The notes: a model not told the origin generated them from the sequence alone. Positions 44,892-53,694 are shown, counted from the stretch's first letter. The stretch is DNA of 64,000 bases from a bacterium 1XD21-13 (GCA_009917555.1 QZDX01000004.1:223039-287038), one strand, 5' to 3'. Numbers and translations are program-made.

Positions 44892-45458
44892 TTATAATTT
44901 GTAATAATATCGGCTTGCTTTTGCCATAGTATCTACCATAAAATCAGGATCGTTTAATGCTGATGTAATTAAACTTTTATTAAGAGGAATATGCATAGTT
45001 GCGACCGTCCCCATATTATCTCTAAATACAGGTAAGTTATCCCATAAATCTTTTATTTGTTTTTTAAAATTCCCATTACTATCTACAATATCACTCTTGT
45101 TTTTGTAATCAGGATAGATAACAATTATAGGCAATCCTTTAGTATTTATTCCATAATCTATTTCTTCTCTTAAAGCTCTGCTATTTTTCGTGTTTGAACT
45201 TAAAAATAAAATTATATTTTTAGAATTGCTTAATCGTAGATGTAAACGAGGCTTTAATGTCTTTTCCCAATCACTTCCATCTCTAACATTATATGTTTTA
45301 TCATGGGAATCGTTAAATGGAAAAGAAGTGTCAGCTCCTTTCCACATTCTTAACATATTATAATAAACAAAATCCGGAGTAGAAGCCGCTCCTAAATTAT
45401 TCTCGCTAAACGGTTCCGTAACATAAAATGCTGAATAATTTCCATTTCTATATGCCAT
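44892..45458 (-). CDS. thsB: TIR-domain protein, ThsB-like (pair 1)
   Basis: The ATG at 45458 has AAGGAAGGG upstream, giving 188 residues. The TIR-like fold (DUF1863/ThsB group) shows a long first loop, IILFLSSNTKNSRALREEI with the likely catalytic Glu, and LPIIVIYPDY as a core strand. In Thoeris systems ThsB senses phage and uses NAD+ to make an ADP-ribose-type signal that triggers the effector. Here the gene begins 21 bp after the macro-domain effector stop and is followed by the relaxase gene. Strongly AT-rich compared with both neighbours, so acquired as cargo. Exact signal molecule is inferred from the effector type. Confidence 0.8.
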   Translation of the reverse strand: MAYRNGNYSAFYVTEPFSENNLGAASTPDFVYYNMLRMWKGADTSFPFNDSHDKTYNVRDGSDWEKTLKPRLHLRLSNSKNIILFLSSNTKNSRALREEIDYGINTKGLPIIVIYPDYKNKSDIVDSNGNFKKQIKDLWDNLPVFRDNMGTVATMHIPLNKSLITSALNDPDFMVDTMAKASRYYYKL

Positions 45459-45478
45459 AGTTATTCCCTTCCTTTTTA

Positions 45479-46363
45479 TCATAAATTTGTAATTGGTATG
45501 CTTCCCTTTCCGCTATCTCTTATAATAATGTGAAAATCACAATTTATTAAATTTTTATTCATCTTGATTAGGCTTATAAGGTATTCTAATATATCCCGCT
45601 CGCTCTTTTTTGTTTCTGACGCACCAGCACCAATCAACGGCATAACAACGGGGTATTTTTGTGAACGTGTGTTACAAAATTCCAAGAGTTTCATCAGTGC
45701 TAAAACATATTCTTTATCAGATGTATGTGCGTGTAAATCTGAATCAAATGTACTTAATCCTAAAAAGAAATATGTACATATATTTGTATCTTTAACTTCA
45801 GCCACTGTTCCAACCGGAAATCTTTTTAAATTACCACTACGTTTATCTATTCGCTGTATGATTTCCGGTTCAATATTCTGTCTATGTATATTATTTTGAA
45901 TTTCAGTATTAAGAGTTTCTTCATTAAAACGATTTGTAGAATACAATTTGCGCATTGCGATACCATGTAAAGTATTTGAAGATATTAAATCATCATCAAC
46001 GATTGTATCAAAACATCTATTAACAGGAATTACAATATTTCTTCGTTCATATGGATTTAATACTTCATTTTCATTAAATATATCTCCATACTGTACATAT
46101 ACATGATGACCATCGCTTACTTCAAAAATTTCCATTCTATGATTAAAAATAAAATATATAGAGCAGAAGAAAAAGAATACTAACCAAACCAGTACAAGTA
46201 TGAAAAGACTAATTAAAATTCGCCATTGAATTGGCAATGCCGTATCTAATAAATCACTTAATGAAACAAATGTACCAATTAGACCTAATAAAGCAAACAA
46301 TCCCGTAGTCCAATATGTTGCCAAATCAGCTATATACTTTTTATTTAACCATATTCTTTTAAT
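45479..46363 (-). CDS. thsA: Membrane-anchored macro-domain effector, type II ThsA-like (pair 1)
   Basis: Two transmembrane helices (about residues 18-38 and 47-72, counted from 46363) precede a macro domain of the ThsA group: YGDIFNENEVLNPY, NIVIPVNRCFDTIV, LHGIAM and MPLIGAGASETKKSE. This layout is that of type II Thoeris effectors, in which the macro domain binds a His-ADPR signal and the membrane part damages the cell membrane. The only strong ribosome site (GGAGGTGATT, 46375-46366) points to ATT 46363 as the start; the first common start codon in frame is TTG 46324, which has no ribosome site. Confidence 0.8.
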   Translation of the reverse strand: MKRIWLNKKYIADLATYWTTGLFALLGLIGTFVSLSDLLDTALPIQWRILISLFILVLVWLVFFFFCSIYFIFNHRMEIFEVSDGHHVYVQYGDIFNENEVLNPYERRNIVIPVNRCFDTIVDDDLISSNTLHGIAMRKLYSTNRFNEETLNTEIQNNIHRQNIEPEIIQRIDKRSGNLKRFPVGTVAEVKDTNICTYFFLGLSTFDSDLHAHTSDKEYVLALMKLLEFCNTRSQKYPVVMPLIGAGASETKKSERDILEYLISLIKMNKNLINCDFHIIIRDSGKGSIPITNL

Positions 46364-46494
46364 ACAATCACCTCCAAAATAGGAAACATACTTTTTAATA
46401 CTGATTTATATAGTTTATTTTTGAATTTTGCATACTATATTCTTTTGCACAATATTAGAACTGTAAGTAATATTTTATATCAAATAAAGCGATC

Positions 46495-47004
46495 CTACTG
46501 AAGTGCTTTTTTTACCGCTTCATAATTCCAAGTGTAAAAGTTATATCCGACCTTTGTTTTCATAGCAACATGAATACCAATATTTTTTATGACATCAGGA
46601 CATTTATTCTTATCAACGGTAGCAGCATTATACAAAACAACTATTTTTATTCCAGCTTTTATTGCCTCATCACATTCATATTCTATGTAACTACGAGAAT
46701 CCGCACTATATCCCCGTATACAACGAAAGCCATTGTAACTAGCACAATATTGACAACTTCCCGCCCGCACAGTTTTTGTATTATTTCCAACAATGAGAAT
46801 AAAACATTTTGATACATCCATTCTTCGTTTTAAAGAAGACTTTATTGTACAGTTTAAACTGGTATCTCTTGCTTGAGTAAGTTCATGAGCGTCATGAAAA
46901 TTTAATCCCCAATAATTACTATTATTCCATTTGTGTAATTGCTCAACAGCGTCATGATCTCCTGTCCATTCAGCTGCAATATAAGTTTTTGTTTTGTATG
47001 TCAC
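46495..47004 (-). CDS. TIR-like domain protein (pair 2)
   Basis: GTG 47004 with GGAGG eight bases upstream is the likely start; the ATG at 47019 contains that ribosome site. The 169-residue product reads KTYIAAEWTGDHDAVEQLHKW, split by a turn, then CFILIVGNNTKTV, a Cys-rich SCQYCASYNGFRC insert and SYIEYECDEAIKAGIKIVVLY with the probable catalytic Glu. This is a TIR-like subfamily distinct from the pair-1 protein. It starts 21 bp after the pair-2 effector, so they are one operon. By position it should be the signal-making half of a second Thoeris-like system. Confidence 0.7.
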   Translation of the reverse strand: MTYKTKTYIAAEWTGDHDAVEQLHKWNNSNYWGLNFHDAHELTQARDTSLNCTIKSSLKRRMDVSKCFILIVGNNTKTVRAGSCQYCASYNGFRCIRGYSADSRSYIEYECDEAIKAGIKIVVLYNAATVDKNKCPDVIKNIGIHVAMKTKVGYNFYTWNYEAVKKALQ

Positions 47005-47025
47005 TATTATTTCCTCCATTCTGTA

Positions 47026-47877
47026 TTATTGAAAGGTTTTCTGTATTCTATAAAAATCAATTTCAGGTGCGTCCCCCTCATAAATTATGAAATTGATAGA
47101 TTTATCAGCATAATTATTATGAAATCCACTTTCTTTTAATGTCCACAAGCCAATCTCTATCAATTCTTGTTTTTCAGGTTTTATGCCCCTAAATCTTGTT
47201 TGACCAGCACCAAGAATCGGTATATTTATTGTTCTGGAATTATACAATACATCAATGTTCATCCAGAGTGTCATCCAGAATTGAATGTACTCTTGAACAG
47301 ACGTATATGCTTTGTTTCTCAAATCAAATTTTGTTAAAACAGTTAGAATATAGTCTTTATATAGAACACAAGAACCATAGTCGTAGCTTTGTTGATCACA
47401 CCTATCTGAATTTTCGTCTAAAATCAACGTTGAACTTGTATTAATTGCTTTCTTGATTTCATCAATTTCATTCTCATGCCTCATTATAAATTGTCCATGT
47501 AATGTGGTCTTTGCAATAATAACATCATCAGCAACAAGATCAATATAGTTATTTACTCCTATAATTTTAAGCCCGTCTTGGGTAAATATATCTCCAATTT
47601 TTACATTGACATTTGTCCCATTAATTTTCAAATATGCATATTTGGTTTGATTCGCACGATACCAATCGTATATAAACAAACTCATTAAGAAAAAAATAAA
47701 TAATATTGAAAAACCAATTCTCCATTTCCAGCTACTGAAACTCGGAGCGCAAAATGATATTATAGTTACTATCGAAGAAATAATAGCTACTTGAGCGCTA
47801 TATTCTTTCCTTAAGTTTCTGTCTTTGATTGAAACCTTTGAGAATTTTTCTTTAATTGCTTTTAATTTTTCAATCAT
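47026..47877 (-). CDS. Membrane-anchored macro-domain effector, type II ThsA-like (pair 2)
   Basis: ATG 47877 follows GAGGTTGGTGG and gives 283 residues. After a basic start, two hydrophobic helices (about 30-48 and 53-72) lead to a macro domain: VKIGDIFTQDGLKIIGVNNY, LHGQFI and NIPILGAGQTRFRG. The plan matches pair 1, but sequence similarity is limited to the macro motifs. It is the first gene of the two-pair cassette, next to MobC, and has an inverted repeat just upstream. Cell-death effector role follows from the family; the ligand is inferred. Confidence 0.75.
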   Translation of the reverse strand: MIEKLKAIKEKFSKVSIKDRNLRKEYSAQVAIISSIVTIISFCAPSFSSWKWRIGFSILFIFFLMSLFIYDWYRANQTKYAYLKINGTNVNVKIGDIFTQDGLKIIGVNNYIDLVADDVIIAKTTLHGQFIMRHENEIDEIKKAINTSSTLILDENSDRCDQQSYDYGSCVLYKDYILTVLTKFDLRNKAYTSVQEYIQFWMTLWMNIDVLYNSRTINIPILGAGQTRFRGIKPEKQELIEIGLWTLKESGFHNNYADKSINFIIYEGDAPEIDFYRIQKTFQ

Positions 47878-47928
47878 TAATATTACCACCAACCTCTATA
47901 AATTAGAATTATTTTGACATAATTAATA

Positions 47929-47971
47929 AAATTATACCCCTATAAAACTATTTTGTATAGGGGTATAATTT
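47929..47971. repeat. Perfect 16-bp inverted repeat between mobC and the TIR/macro cassette
   Basis: AAATTATACCCCTATA and TATAGGGGTATAATTT flank an 11-base loop. On the - strand it could end the mobC transcript, or act as an operator over the cassette promoter, since the arm contains TATAAT. Confidence 0.7.
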
Positions 47972-47997
47972 CAATTTTAAGATCTTCTATGTATTAT

Positions 47998-48336
47998 TTA
48001 CAAATTATCCCATTTAGAAAGTAACATACTAAACACCACCCACAACTCCCCATACCTCACCTTCAGATCCACCACATCTTCCTCATACAGATTCCCGGTT
48101 CCATTCACCCTCCTTGCGATCTGGTTCAGGTTATTGGCACAGTTACGCAGCAGCACCGCCAACTCCTTCACATCCGTCATATCCACCCGGACAATATAGC
48201 CGTCCACCGCCATTTTCCGCAGGTATGCCCGCTGGTTGTGGGTTCCCAGCTGCTCCATCTTCTTGTCGATCACCGCCTTTTCCTCCGGCGACACCTTGAA
48301 ATATAAGGGAATGGTGCGCCCGCTTTTTGGTTTCAT
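47998..48336 (-). CDS. mobC: MobC-type relaxosome protein
   Basis: The 112-residue protein reads IPLYFKVSPEEKAVIDKKM and ELAVLLRNCANNLNQIARRVN, the typical MobC (DUF1778-like ribbon-helix-helix plus NQIAR) pattern. MobC melts oriT for the relaxase. Its start overlaps the helicase stop by four bases. In relatives the relaxase gene follows directly; here a 3-kb cassette intervenes. Confidence 0.9.
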   Translation of the reverse strand: MKPKSGRTIPLYFKVSPEEKAVIDKKMEQLGTHNQRAYLRKMAVDGYIVRVDMTDVKELAVLLRNCANNLNQIARRVNGTGNLYEEDVVDLKVRYGELWVVFSMLLSKWDNL

Positions 48337-49345
48337 CCGATTGTCACCTCCATATCCTTTTCTTTTCTGGGAGCAGCGGCGCTGGCGGCGGATTCCACTC
48401 CCATGCGGCGCAGGAGCCGCTTAATAGAAGTCTTTCCGTCACGGGCCTGCCGTTCCCCCTTGTCCCTGGGCTTATCTTTGCCGCCGATATTCAGCGCAAC
48501 ATTGAGGACACTCAACCGTTCCGATTTCTCCGCAAGTTCCGCCTCCTGGGGGAAGGGGCGCTTTACCTCCACCTTGGCCTCCTCCGTCTGCTGGAGCAGA
48601 TTTTCCAGTTCCTCCCTGTGCTGTCCTAAGTTCTCCCGGATACCGTCTAACAGATTATCCAGGCGGGTGATATTGCCGAAGGGGTCATTCCCCGGCTCAA
48701 TGGTGTGGGAGCGCTCATGTTTTAAAGTGATCTGCAATTTCTGGCTGATACCCGTGTCTGACACCCAGAGGGTCATGGGGAATCCCCGGTACTCGCCAAG
48801 CGCCACCTTGTCGTTTAAATCCTTCAGGCTGTCAAAGGCCGCGATCAGCGCCTGGCCCGCCTCCTTTTTCTCCGTGAAGGCAGTTCCCAGAACGGTCATA
48901 GAAAAATGCTCTTTATCCATTGGCGTATGGGAATCCAGGTAGGCGATGTCTTTTTCCAGGTCAGCGATCATTTCTTTCTCCCTCTTGATCGCCTGGGGGA
49001 AGAACTTGATCAGCTTGTCCTCCAGGGCGTACCGCTGGCTCTCATGGTTCGCCTTCAGCAGCTTCAGTTTTGTCACCTGGCTGTCTAAGTCGGTCTTTTC
49101 CATAATCCGGGGGTCGCCGGAGGCCAGGGCCTTCACCTCCGCATAGGAGAGGGCGGCCTCGTCCACGTCCTCGCAGGAACGGGAGGGGTTCTTGCCGCTC
49201 ATCAGCTGGCCGATGAATTTCTGCTTGTTCTCGATCAGCCCCCAGTTGTAGGCGTCAAAGGTTCCTTCCGTCACATATTTAAAAATCTTCACCCTCTTAA
49301 ACTGGTTCCCCTGGCGCAAAATCCGCCCTTCACGCTGTTCGATGT
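48333..49345 (-). pseudogene. 3' part of the giant SNF2-type helicase gene of ICE2
   Basis: Reading - strand from 49345, the frame begins mid-motif (IEQREGRILRQGNQFKRVK), which is motif VI of an SNF2-type helicase, and continues through FKYVTEGTFDAYNWGLIENK to a helical C-terminus. The missing upstream part is at 62646-63929. Joined at a shared GA, the two give WRPADIEQREGRILRQGN without a gap. The full proteins on Tn1549-like elements are over 2000 residues and combine methylase-like and helicase domains. As it stands, this half has no start of its own except an internal ATG-less stretch, so it is likely silent. Confidence 0.9.
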
Positions 49346-51202
49346 CAGACGGTCATTTTTTGCGGACAGTTCAATACATGCCATCCTTTTCTGTTCCCTG
49401 CTCCTGCGTTTGCACTCGTTTGATTTCTCCCTCTGCACTTTTTTCGCACATATCGGGCAATATTTTGAGATAGCAGAGCCGGGAACATATTCAACGCCGC
49501 ACACCGTACAGTGTTTAGCGGGCAACGCTGTCCACCGCTTCGTAGGTGTGATATGTAATTCACCGACAAAGCCGATGAATTTATAGTAAATCTTGATTTC
49601 CTGCCTAACCGTTCCGTCTGCCATTTTCTCACGCTCCGAAACAAGTATCTTGTCTATCAGCGCATTTACTACTGTTGCGTCCAGTTTCTTTAAGCCTTGA
49701 TAGTTGCGGATAAGGGAAAGGAAATCACGGATTCCCTGCGATTTCTCGTAACTTTCGTTGAGCGTTTCCGTTACCTCTTTTAATCTCGCTTCGATTTCAA
49801 GCTGTTCTTTCTGGTATTTCCCCGACATCATCTCGAAGTTCCGCTCGGTGATACGCTCCATGACCTTATCCTCGTAAAGAGAAGAAAACAGCCTGTCAAG
49901 CTCCGTAAGACGTTTATTCAGCTTCTTCCGTTCTTTCTCCATTGTCTTTGCCTTGCTCTGGTCTGTTTCCGTGAGCCGCTTCTCAATCGCCCTCACCGCC
50001 CGCTCGTCATTCACCGCCATATCCGCAAAACGGTTGATGTCGTCAAGGACGGCGTTGAATAAGTCCCTCGCTTCAATGGCATGTGCGGTACACATGACGT
50101 TGCCGTACCTGCCATAATTATTGCAGGTGTATTGTACGCAGTCGATAATGTCGGGGCGTTTTCTCCTGTTTGCGCTCATAGCCCGCAGAGCATAGCCGCA
50201 GTCCGCACACTTGATAACGCCTGCAAAAATATTCTCAAAGTCACCCTTATTCTTTTCCCGTCTGCGGCTCGTCATAAGCTGTTGGACAGTATCAAATTCT
50301 TCTTGTGTGACTATCCCCTCATGGGTGTCGGGTATCACTTCCCATTCTTCTGGCAGCTTGGACGGTCTTTTCTTGCTTTTCATGTTGGCGGCAATCCGCT
50401 TGTAGCCTGCAAGGTTTCCCGCATATATCGGGCTTCTTAGAATACTTCTCACACTATTTTCGCTCCAAATATAACGGTTTTCCTCGTTATCCTCAAAGTA
50501 TCTCTCATAGCCTGCCGCCCCCTGCTCCGCCGCATAAGCGGCAGGGCGTAAAACGTGCTGGCTGTTGATGTGCTTGCGGATTTTTCCAAGTCCGTTTCCC
50601 GCTAATGCAAGGTCAAATATCTCCCTTACAACGTGCGCCACCTTATCGTCAATCAGCAGATGGTTGTGGTCGGCAGGGTCTTTGATATACCCATAGGGCG
50701 CATACGTCCCCATGAATTTCCCCTGCTGAAACCTCGCTCGGTACGCCGATTTTATCTTGACCGACACATCAGCAGAATACATTTCGTTTAGGATGTTGCG
50801 AAACGGCGTGATGTCCATCGCCGACTTATTGAGAGTGTCCACGCCGTCATTGACTGCAATATACCTCACATTATGCTCTGGGAAAAAGACTTCCAGATAT
50901 AATCCACAGTCAAGGTAATTCCTCCCCAGACGGGATAAATCTTTCGTAATCACGCAGTTTATCAGCCCGTTTTCAATGTCCTTAATCATGTTTTGGAAGC
51001 TCGGTCTTTGAAAATTCGTACCAGAATAACCGTCGTCCACATACGTTTTTGCCAGATGCCAGCCCTGCTTTTTTACATAATCCGTGAGGATGGATTTCTG
51101 CGTGGCAATGCTCGCACTCTCATTTTCCGTGCCATCGTCCTTTGACAAGCGGCAGTAAATGCCGACTTCATAAATCTGATTCCCCGTTCTTATCCCTGCC
51201 AT
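49289..51202 (-). CDS. Large serine recombinase (TnpX-like) of the mobilizable element
   Basis: Catalytic Ser in GIYCRLSKDDGTE, Arg cluster in TKDLSRLGRNYLDCG, recombinase domain with YAPYGYIKDP, zinc-binding IKCADCGYAL, a coiled coil and a final Cys-rich tail (HCTVCGVEY, YCPICAKKV). The frame crosses the element edge at 49345: about the last 18 residues (from TSNSVKGG) are encoded by the interrupted helicase gene. In the closed circle the frame would read LM and stop at TAG directly after the crossover. RBS is AAGGAGG before ATG 51202. Confidence 0.9.
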   Translation of the reverse strand: MAGIRTGNQIYEVGIYCRLSKDDGTENESASIATQKSILTDYVKKQGWHLAKTYVDDGYSGTNFQRPSFQNMIKDIENGLINCVITKDLSRLGRNYLDCGLYLEVFFPEHNVRYIAVNDGVDTLNKSAMDITPFRNILNEMYSADVSVKIKSAYRARFQQGKFMGTYAPYGYIKDPADHNHLLIDDKVAHVVREIFDLALAGNGLGKIRKHINSQHVLRPAAYAAEQGAAGYERYFEDNEENRYIWSENSVRSILRSPIYAGNLAGYKRIAANMKSKKRPSKLPEEWEVIPDTHEGIVTQEEFDTVQQLMTSRRREKNKGDFENIFAGVIKCADCGYALRAMSANRRKRPDIIDCVQYTCNNYGRYGNVMCTAHAIEARDLFNAVLDDINRFADMAVNDERAVRAIEKRLTETDQSKAKTMEKERKKLNKRLTELDRLFSSLYEDKVMERITERNFEMMSGKYQKEQLEIEARLKEVTETLNESYEKSQGIRDFLSLIRNYQGLKKLDATVVNALIDKILVSEREKMADGTVRQEIKIYYKFIGFVGELHITPTKRWTALPAKHCTVCGVEYVPGSAISKYCPICAKKVQREKSNECKRRSREQKRMACIELSAKNDRLTSNSVKGGFCARGTSLRG

Positions 51203-51256
51203 ACTGTGAAACCTCCTTCTTTGTTCTACTCAATTTCATGTTCCATTGCGTACATT

Positions 51257-51448
51257 CTAAGCGGATATATCCTCATTGTCGAAGGTGTCATTTCCCGTAA
51301 TGCTCTTTCGGATGTCCTCGGAGATAATCGGGATGAACGCTTCGGCAACGGTCTGTGTGCCGACATATTCACGGCTGACAATCATCTGCACTGGCTGTCT
51401 TGCCACAATACGCTTTCTCTTTTTGTTCGCTTTCTTATCCTCGCCCAT
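51257..51448 (-). CDS. Small conserved element protein (63 residues)
   Basis: Starting at 51448 after AAAGGAAG, the product is basic at first (DKKANKKRKRIVARQ), then reads VSREYVGTQTVAEAFIPIIS and ends acidic. It lies 54 bp before the recombinase. Small proteins of this kind accompany recombinase genes on similar elements; function unknown, possibly a recombination directionality factor. Confidence 0.5.
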   Translation of the reverse strand: MGEDKKANKKRKRIVARQPVQMIVSREYVGTQTVAEAFIPIISEDIRKSITGNDTFDNEDISA

Positions 51449-51519
51449 ACTCAAATCTTCCTTTCCAGACAGGGCAGGGGAGCGCCTGAAAACGTCCCCA
51501 CCCTGCCAATCAGACACAA

Positions 51520-51750
51520 TCAATCCCCGCTGTTTATCTTTTTCTGCAATGCTTTAAGGAGTGCCGCCGCTTCATCGGCGGTCAACGTGATTCCCTTTCC
51601 GCACTTCTCACGGTTGGGGGAAAAGCTGCGGATGTCGTATTTCGGCTCTTTCCCGTTCCATGAGATTAAGTTGATTTCCTTTGTATAGCCGCTTTCGCTC
51701 GTAGACAATACGGCGATTTCCTTTACAATCTCATACTGGATTTCTTTCAT
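51520..51750 (-). CDS. YdbC/PC4-like single-stranded DNA-binding protein
   Basis: The 76-residue protein reads GYTKEINLISWNGKEPKYDI and RSFSP-NREKCGKGITLT, the PC4/YdbC pattern of a curved beta-sheet that binds single-stranded DNA. Its stop overlaps the following small frame. It may protect DNA during transfer or replication of the element. Confidence 0.8.
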   Translation of the reverse strand: MKEIQYEIVKEIAVLSTSESGYTKEINLISWNGKEPKYDIRSFSPNREKCGKGITLTADEAAALLKALQKKINSGD

Positions 51751-51828
51751 TTACTACCTCAACTCTCTGTCTTATTTGGCTGTTTTTTTCTCTCAATGCT
51801 TTCTATATTACCTCCCGAAAAGAGAAGA

Positions 51829-52683
51829 TTAGCGGCTGTCCCTGCCACGTTTCCTCTGCAATTCACGCTCCAAAAGTTTGATGATAGTGTCCTCCATCTG
51901 CTTGGGCGTTGTCCCTTTCGGGAAGTATTTCTTTAATCTCTCCATGCCGATTTTCACGGTCTCTTTCTGGTTTCCCTTTTCCTCCGTCATAATCGCAAAG
52001 ATGGTGTCCATATCAAGCCGCCCGCTCTGGCTCAGGGTTTTCATCCGCTGTGCCTGTGAGAGTGAGGGCGTTGCTTCCTCGCTTTCCATTGTGGCGAATA
52101 GGTTTTCCTGCTCGCCTTTCTTCAGAAAGGACAGTTCCACCGCAGGCGTGAGGGCGATTTTCCCCTCGTCCACCATCTGCAAAATCGGCGGTATCAGTTC
52201 CGTTAATCGGATAAATCTCTGCACGGTCATCCTGCCAACGCCGAATCCCTGCGCCACCTTATCGTCCGTCCGCAACTTCGTCCCAACTTGTGACGAGGTT
52301 AAATCCGTGCGGAAGCCCTGCCGCTTCATGGCTTCGGATTTCATCTTGTAGGCGAACGCCCGCTCCGATGGCAGGATATTTTCACGCTGTAAGTTGCTGT
52401 CAACAAGGGTGATGATGGCTCGGTCACGGTCTAAGGGCAGGACAAAAGCGGGGACTGTGTTTATCCCTGCAAGCTCGGAAGCACGGACACGCCGCTGTCC
52501 CGCAATGATTTCATAGCCGTTTCCGTCCTCTTTCGGGCGGGTGATTATCGGCGTTACAATACCAAACTCTTTGATACTTTCCGCTAACTCTGACAGCATT
52601 TCATCCTCCATCACATGAAACGGGTTGTCGGGAAACGGATATAAATCTGCGGTCTTTAATACCTTAAAATCCTGTTTCTTCAT
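51829..52683 (-). CDS. ParB/RepB/Spo0J-like partition protein
   Basis: ParB N-terminal motifs are visible: LYPFPDNPFHV, ELAESIKEFGIVTPI and the nucleotide-binding IIAGQRRVRASELAG. A helix-turn-helix region follows (VAQGFGVGRMTVQRFIRL). The ATG at 52683 has the better-spaced AAGGTAGG. No ParA is present. On mobilizable elements such ParB-like proteins take part in maintenance or regulation; target site not identified. Confidence 0.85.
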   Translation of the reverse strand: MKKQDFKVLKTADLYPFPDNPFHVMEDEMLSELAESIKEFGIVTPIITRPKEDGNGYEIIAGQRRVRASELAGINTVPAFVLPLDRDRAIITLVDSNLQRENILPSERAFAYKMKSEAMKRQGFRTDLTSSQVGTKLRTDDKVAQGFGVGRMTVQRFIRLTELIPPILQMVDEGKIALTPAVELSFLKKGEQENLFATMESEEATPSLSQAQRMKTLSQSGRLDMDTIFAIMTEEKGNQKETVKIGMERLKKYFPKGTTPKQMEDTIIKLLERELQRKRGRDSR

Positions 52684-52691
52684 CCACATTC

Positions 52692-53657
52692 CTACCTTTC
52701 TTTCGCTCTATTTCTACTGGATTTTTGCAATTCCTCTAATACCTCTGGCGGGATTTTTGAGAGCAGCCGCCCCATCTGCTCGTTGGTTCTCTGCAATTCA
52801 AATATCCTCTGGTTGGCTTTCTGTACCTTTAGTTCCTGCTCGTACTTTTCATCACGCATACGCCCCGCATAGTCGGATTCCTGCCCGATTTTCTCTTTCA
52901 AGCTGTCGATATACGCCTGCTGTTTGCCGATTTCCTTAGAGAATTTCTCCACGTCTGGAAGCCATGCGGAGAGCAGTTCTAACGCCTTATCTCTTTTCTT
53001 GCCTGCGTTAAAGGCGTTGATGTCGGAGAGGGCAGACACGATTTCCGCATACTGCTTATCCAGTCTGCCGCCCAACTTGTAGAGCCATGTGGGGATGTGT
53101 TTCCGCTTCGTTTCCATTGAGGACTGACCTCTTTCCAACTCGTTCCACCGTGCGGACATGCGCTCATGGTAGGCAGTCTGCCACTCGGATAAGGATTTCT
53201 GGTTGCCTAAGATAGACTTCGCTGACAGCTTGTTGTCGGGCGTAAGCGGCACAAAGCATAGGTGCATATGGGGCGTTCTCTCGTCCATGTGGACGACTGC
53301 GGAAAGGATATTCTGCTTTCCCACACGCTCCGAAATGAAGTCAAGAGCCGTCTGGAAATAGGCTTTTTGTTCTTCGGGCGGTAACTGGTTCATAAATTCG
53401 GGCGAAGCAGTGATAAGCGTTTCCACCATCATCACGCTGTCTTTCCTCGTCCTGCACCCTGCTTCAGCCACCATTCGGTTTATCTCTTTTTTATAGGTGT
53501 ACTTTGGCGGTGCTATGAGATGGTAATTGTTTTTAGAACGTTCCATATCAATATCTGGGTTGCTTTTATAGGCTTCTTTCTTCCGCTCGTTGTGGCGTTC
53601 ACAAGCCGCAACGCCGCCTGCCTTGCGTTTCTGGAAACGCAGGATTGCATAGGGCAT
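52692..53657 (-). CDS. MobV-family relaxase (Pre/Mob)
   Basis: The start at 53657 (AAAGGAAG upstream) gives MPYAILRFQKRK, the usual MobV beginning with its nearby HNERK. The metal motif is AVVHMDERTPHMHLCFVP (HxDExTPHxH), diagnostic of MobV. The C-terminal 100 residues are a coiled coil. It would nick the oriT found 200 bp upstream (nick expected at 53877/53878) and mobilise the element with a helper transfer system. Confidence 0.95.
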   Translation of the reverse strand: MPYAILRFQKRKAGGVAACERHNERKKEAYKSNPDIDMERSKNNYHLIAPPKYTYKKEINRMVAEAGCRTRKDSVMMVETLITASPEFMNQLPPEEQKAYFQTALDFISERVGKQNILSAVVHMDERTPHMHLCFVPLTPDNKLSAKSILGNQKSLSEWQTAYHERMSARWNELERGQSSMETKRKHIPTWLYKLGGRLDKQYAEIVSALSDINAFNAGKKRDKALELLSAWLPDVEKFSKEIGKQQAYIDSLKEKIGQESDYAGRMRDEKYEQELKVQKANQRIFELQRTNEQMGRLLSKIPPEVLEELQKSSRNRAKER

Positions 53658-53694
53658 AGTCAATCTTCCTTTCTTCGGCGGGTAATCTTCCAAA

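Noticed and set aside
46324..47892. SLATT-type pore effectors instead of ThsA-like macro proteins
   Set aside because: Two membrane helices alone would fit SLATT, but the C-terminal parts carry macro-domain loops (IGAG/LGAG) that SLATT proteins lack.
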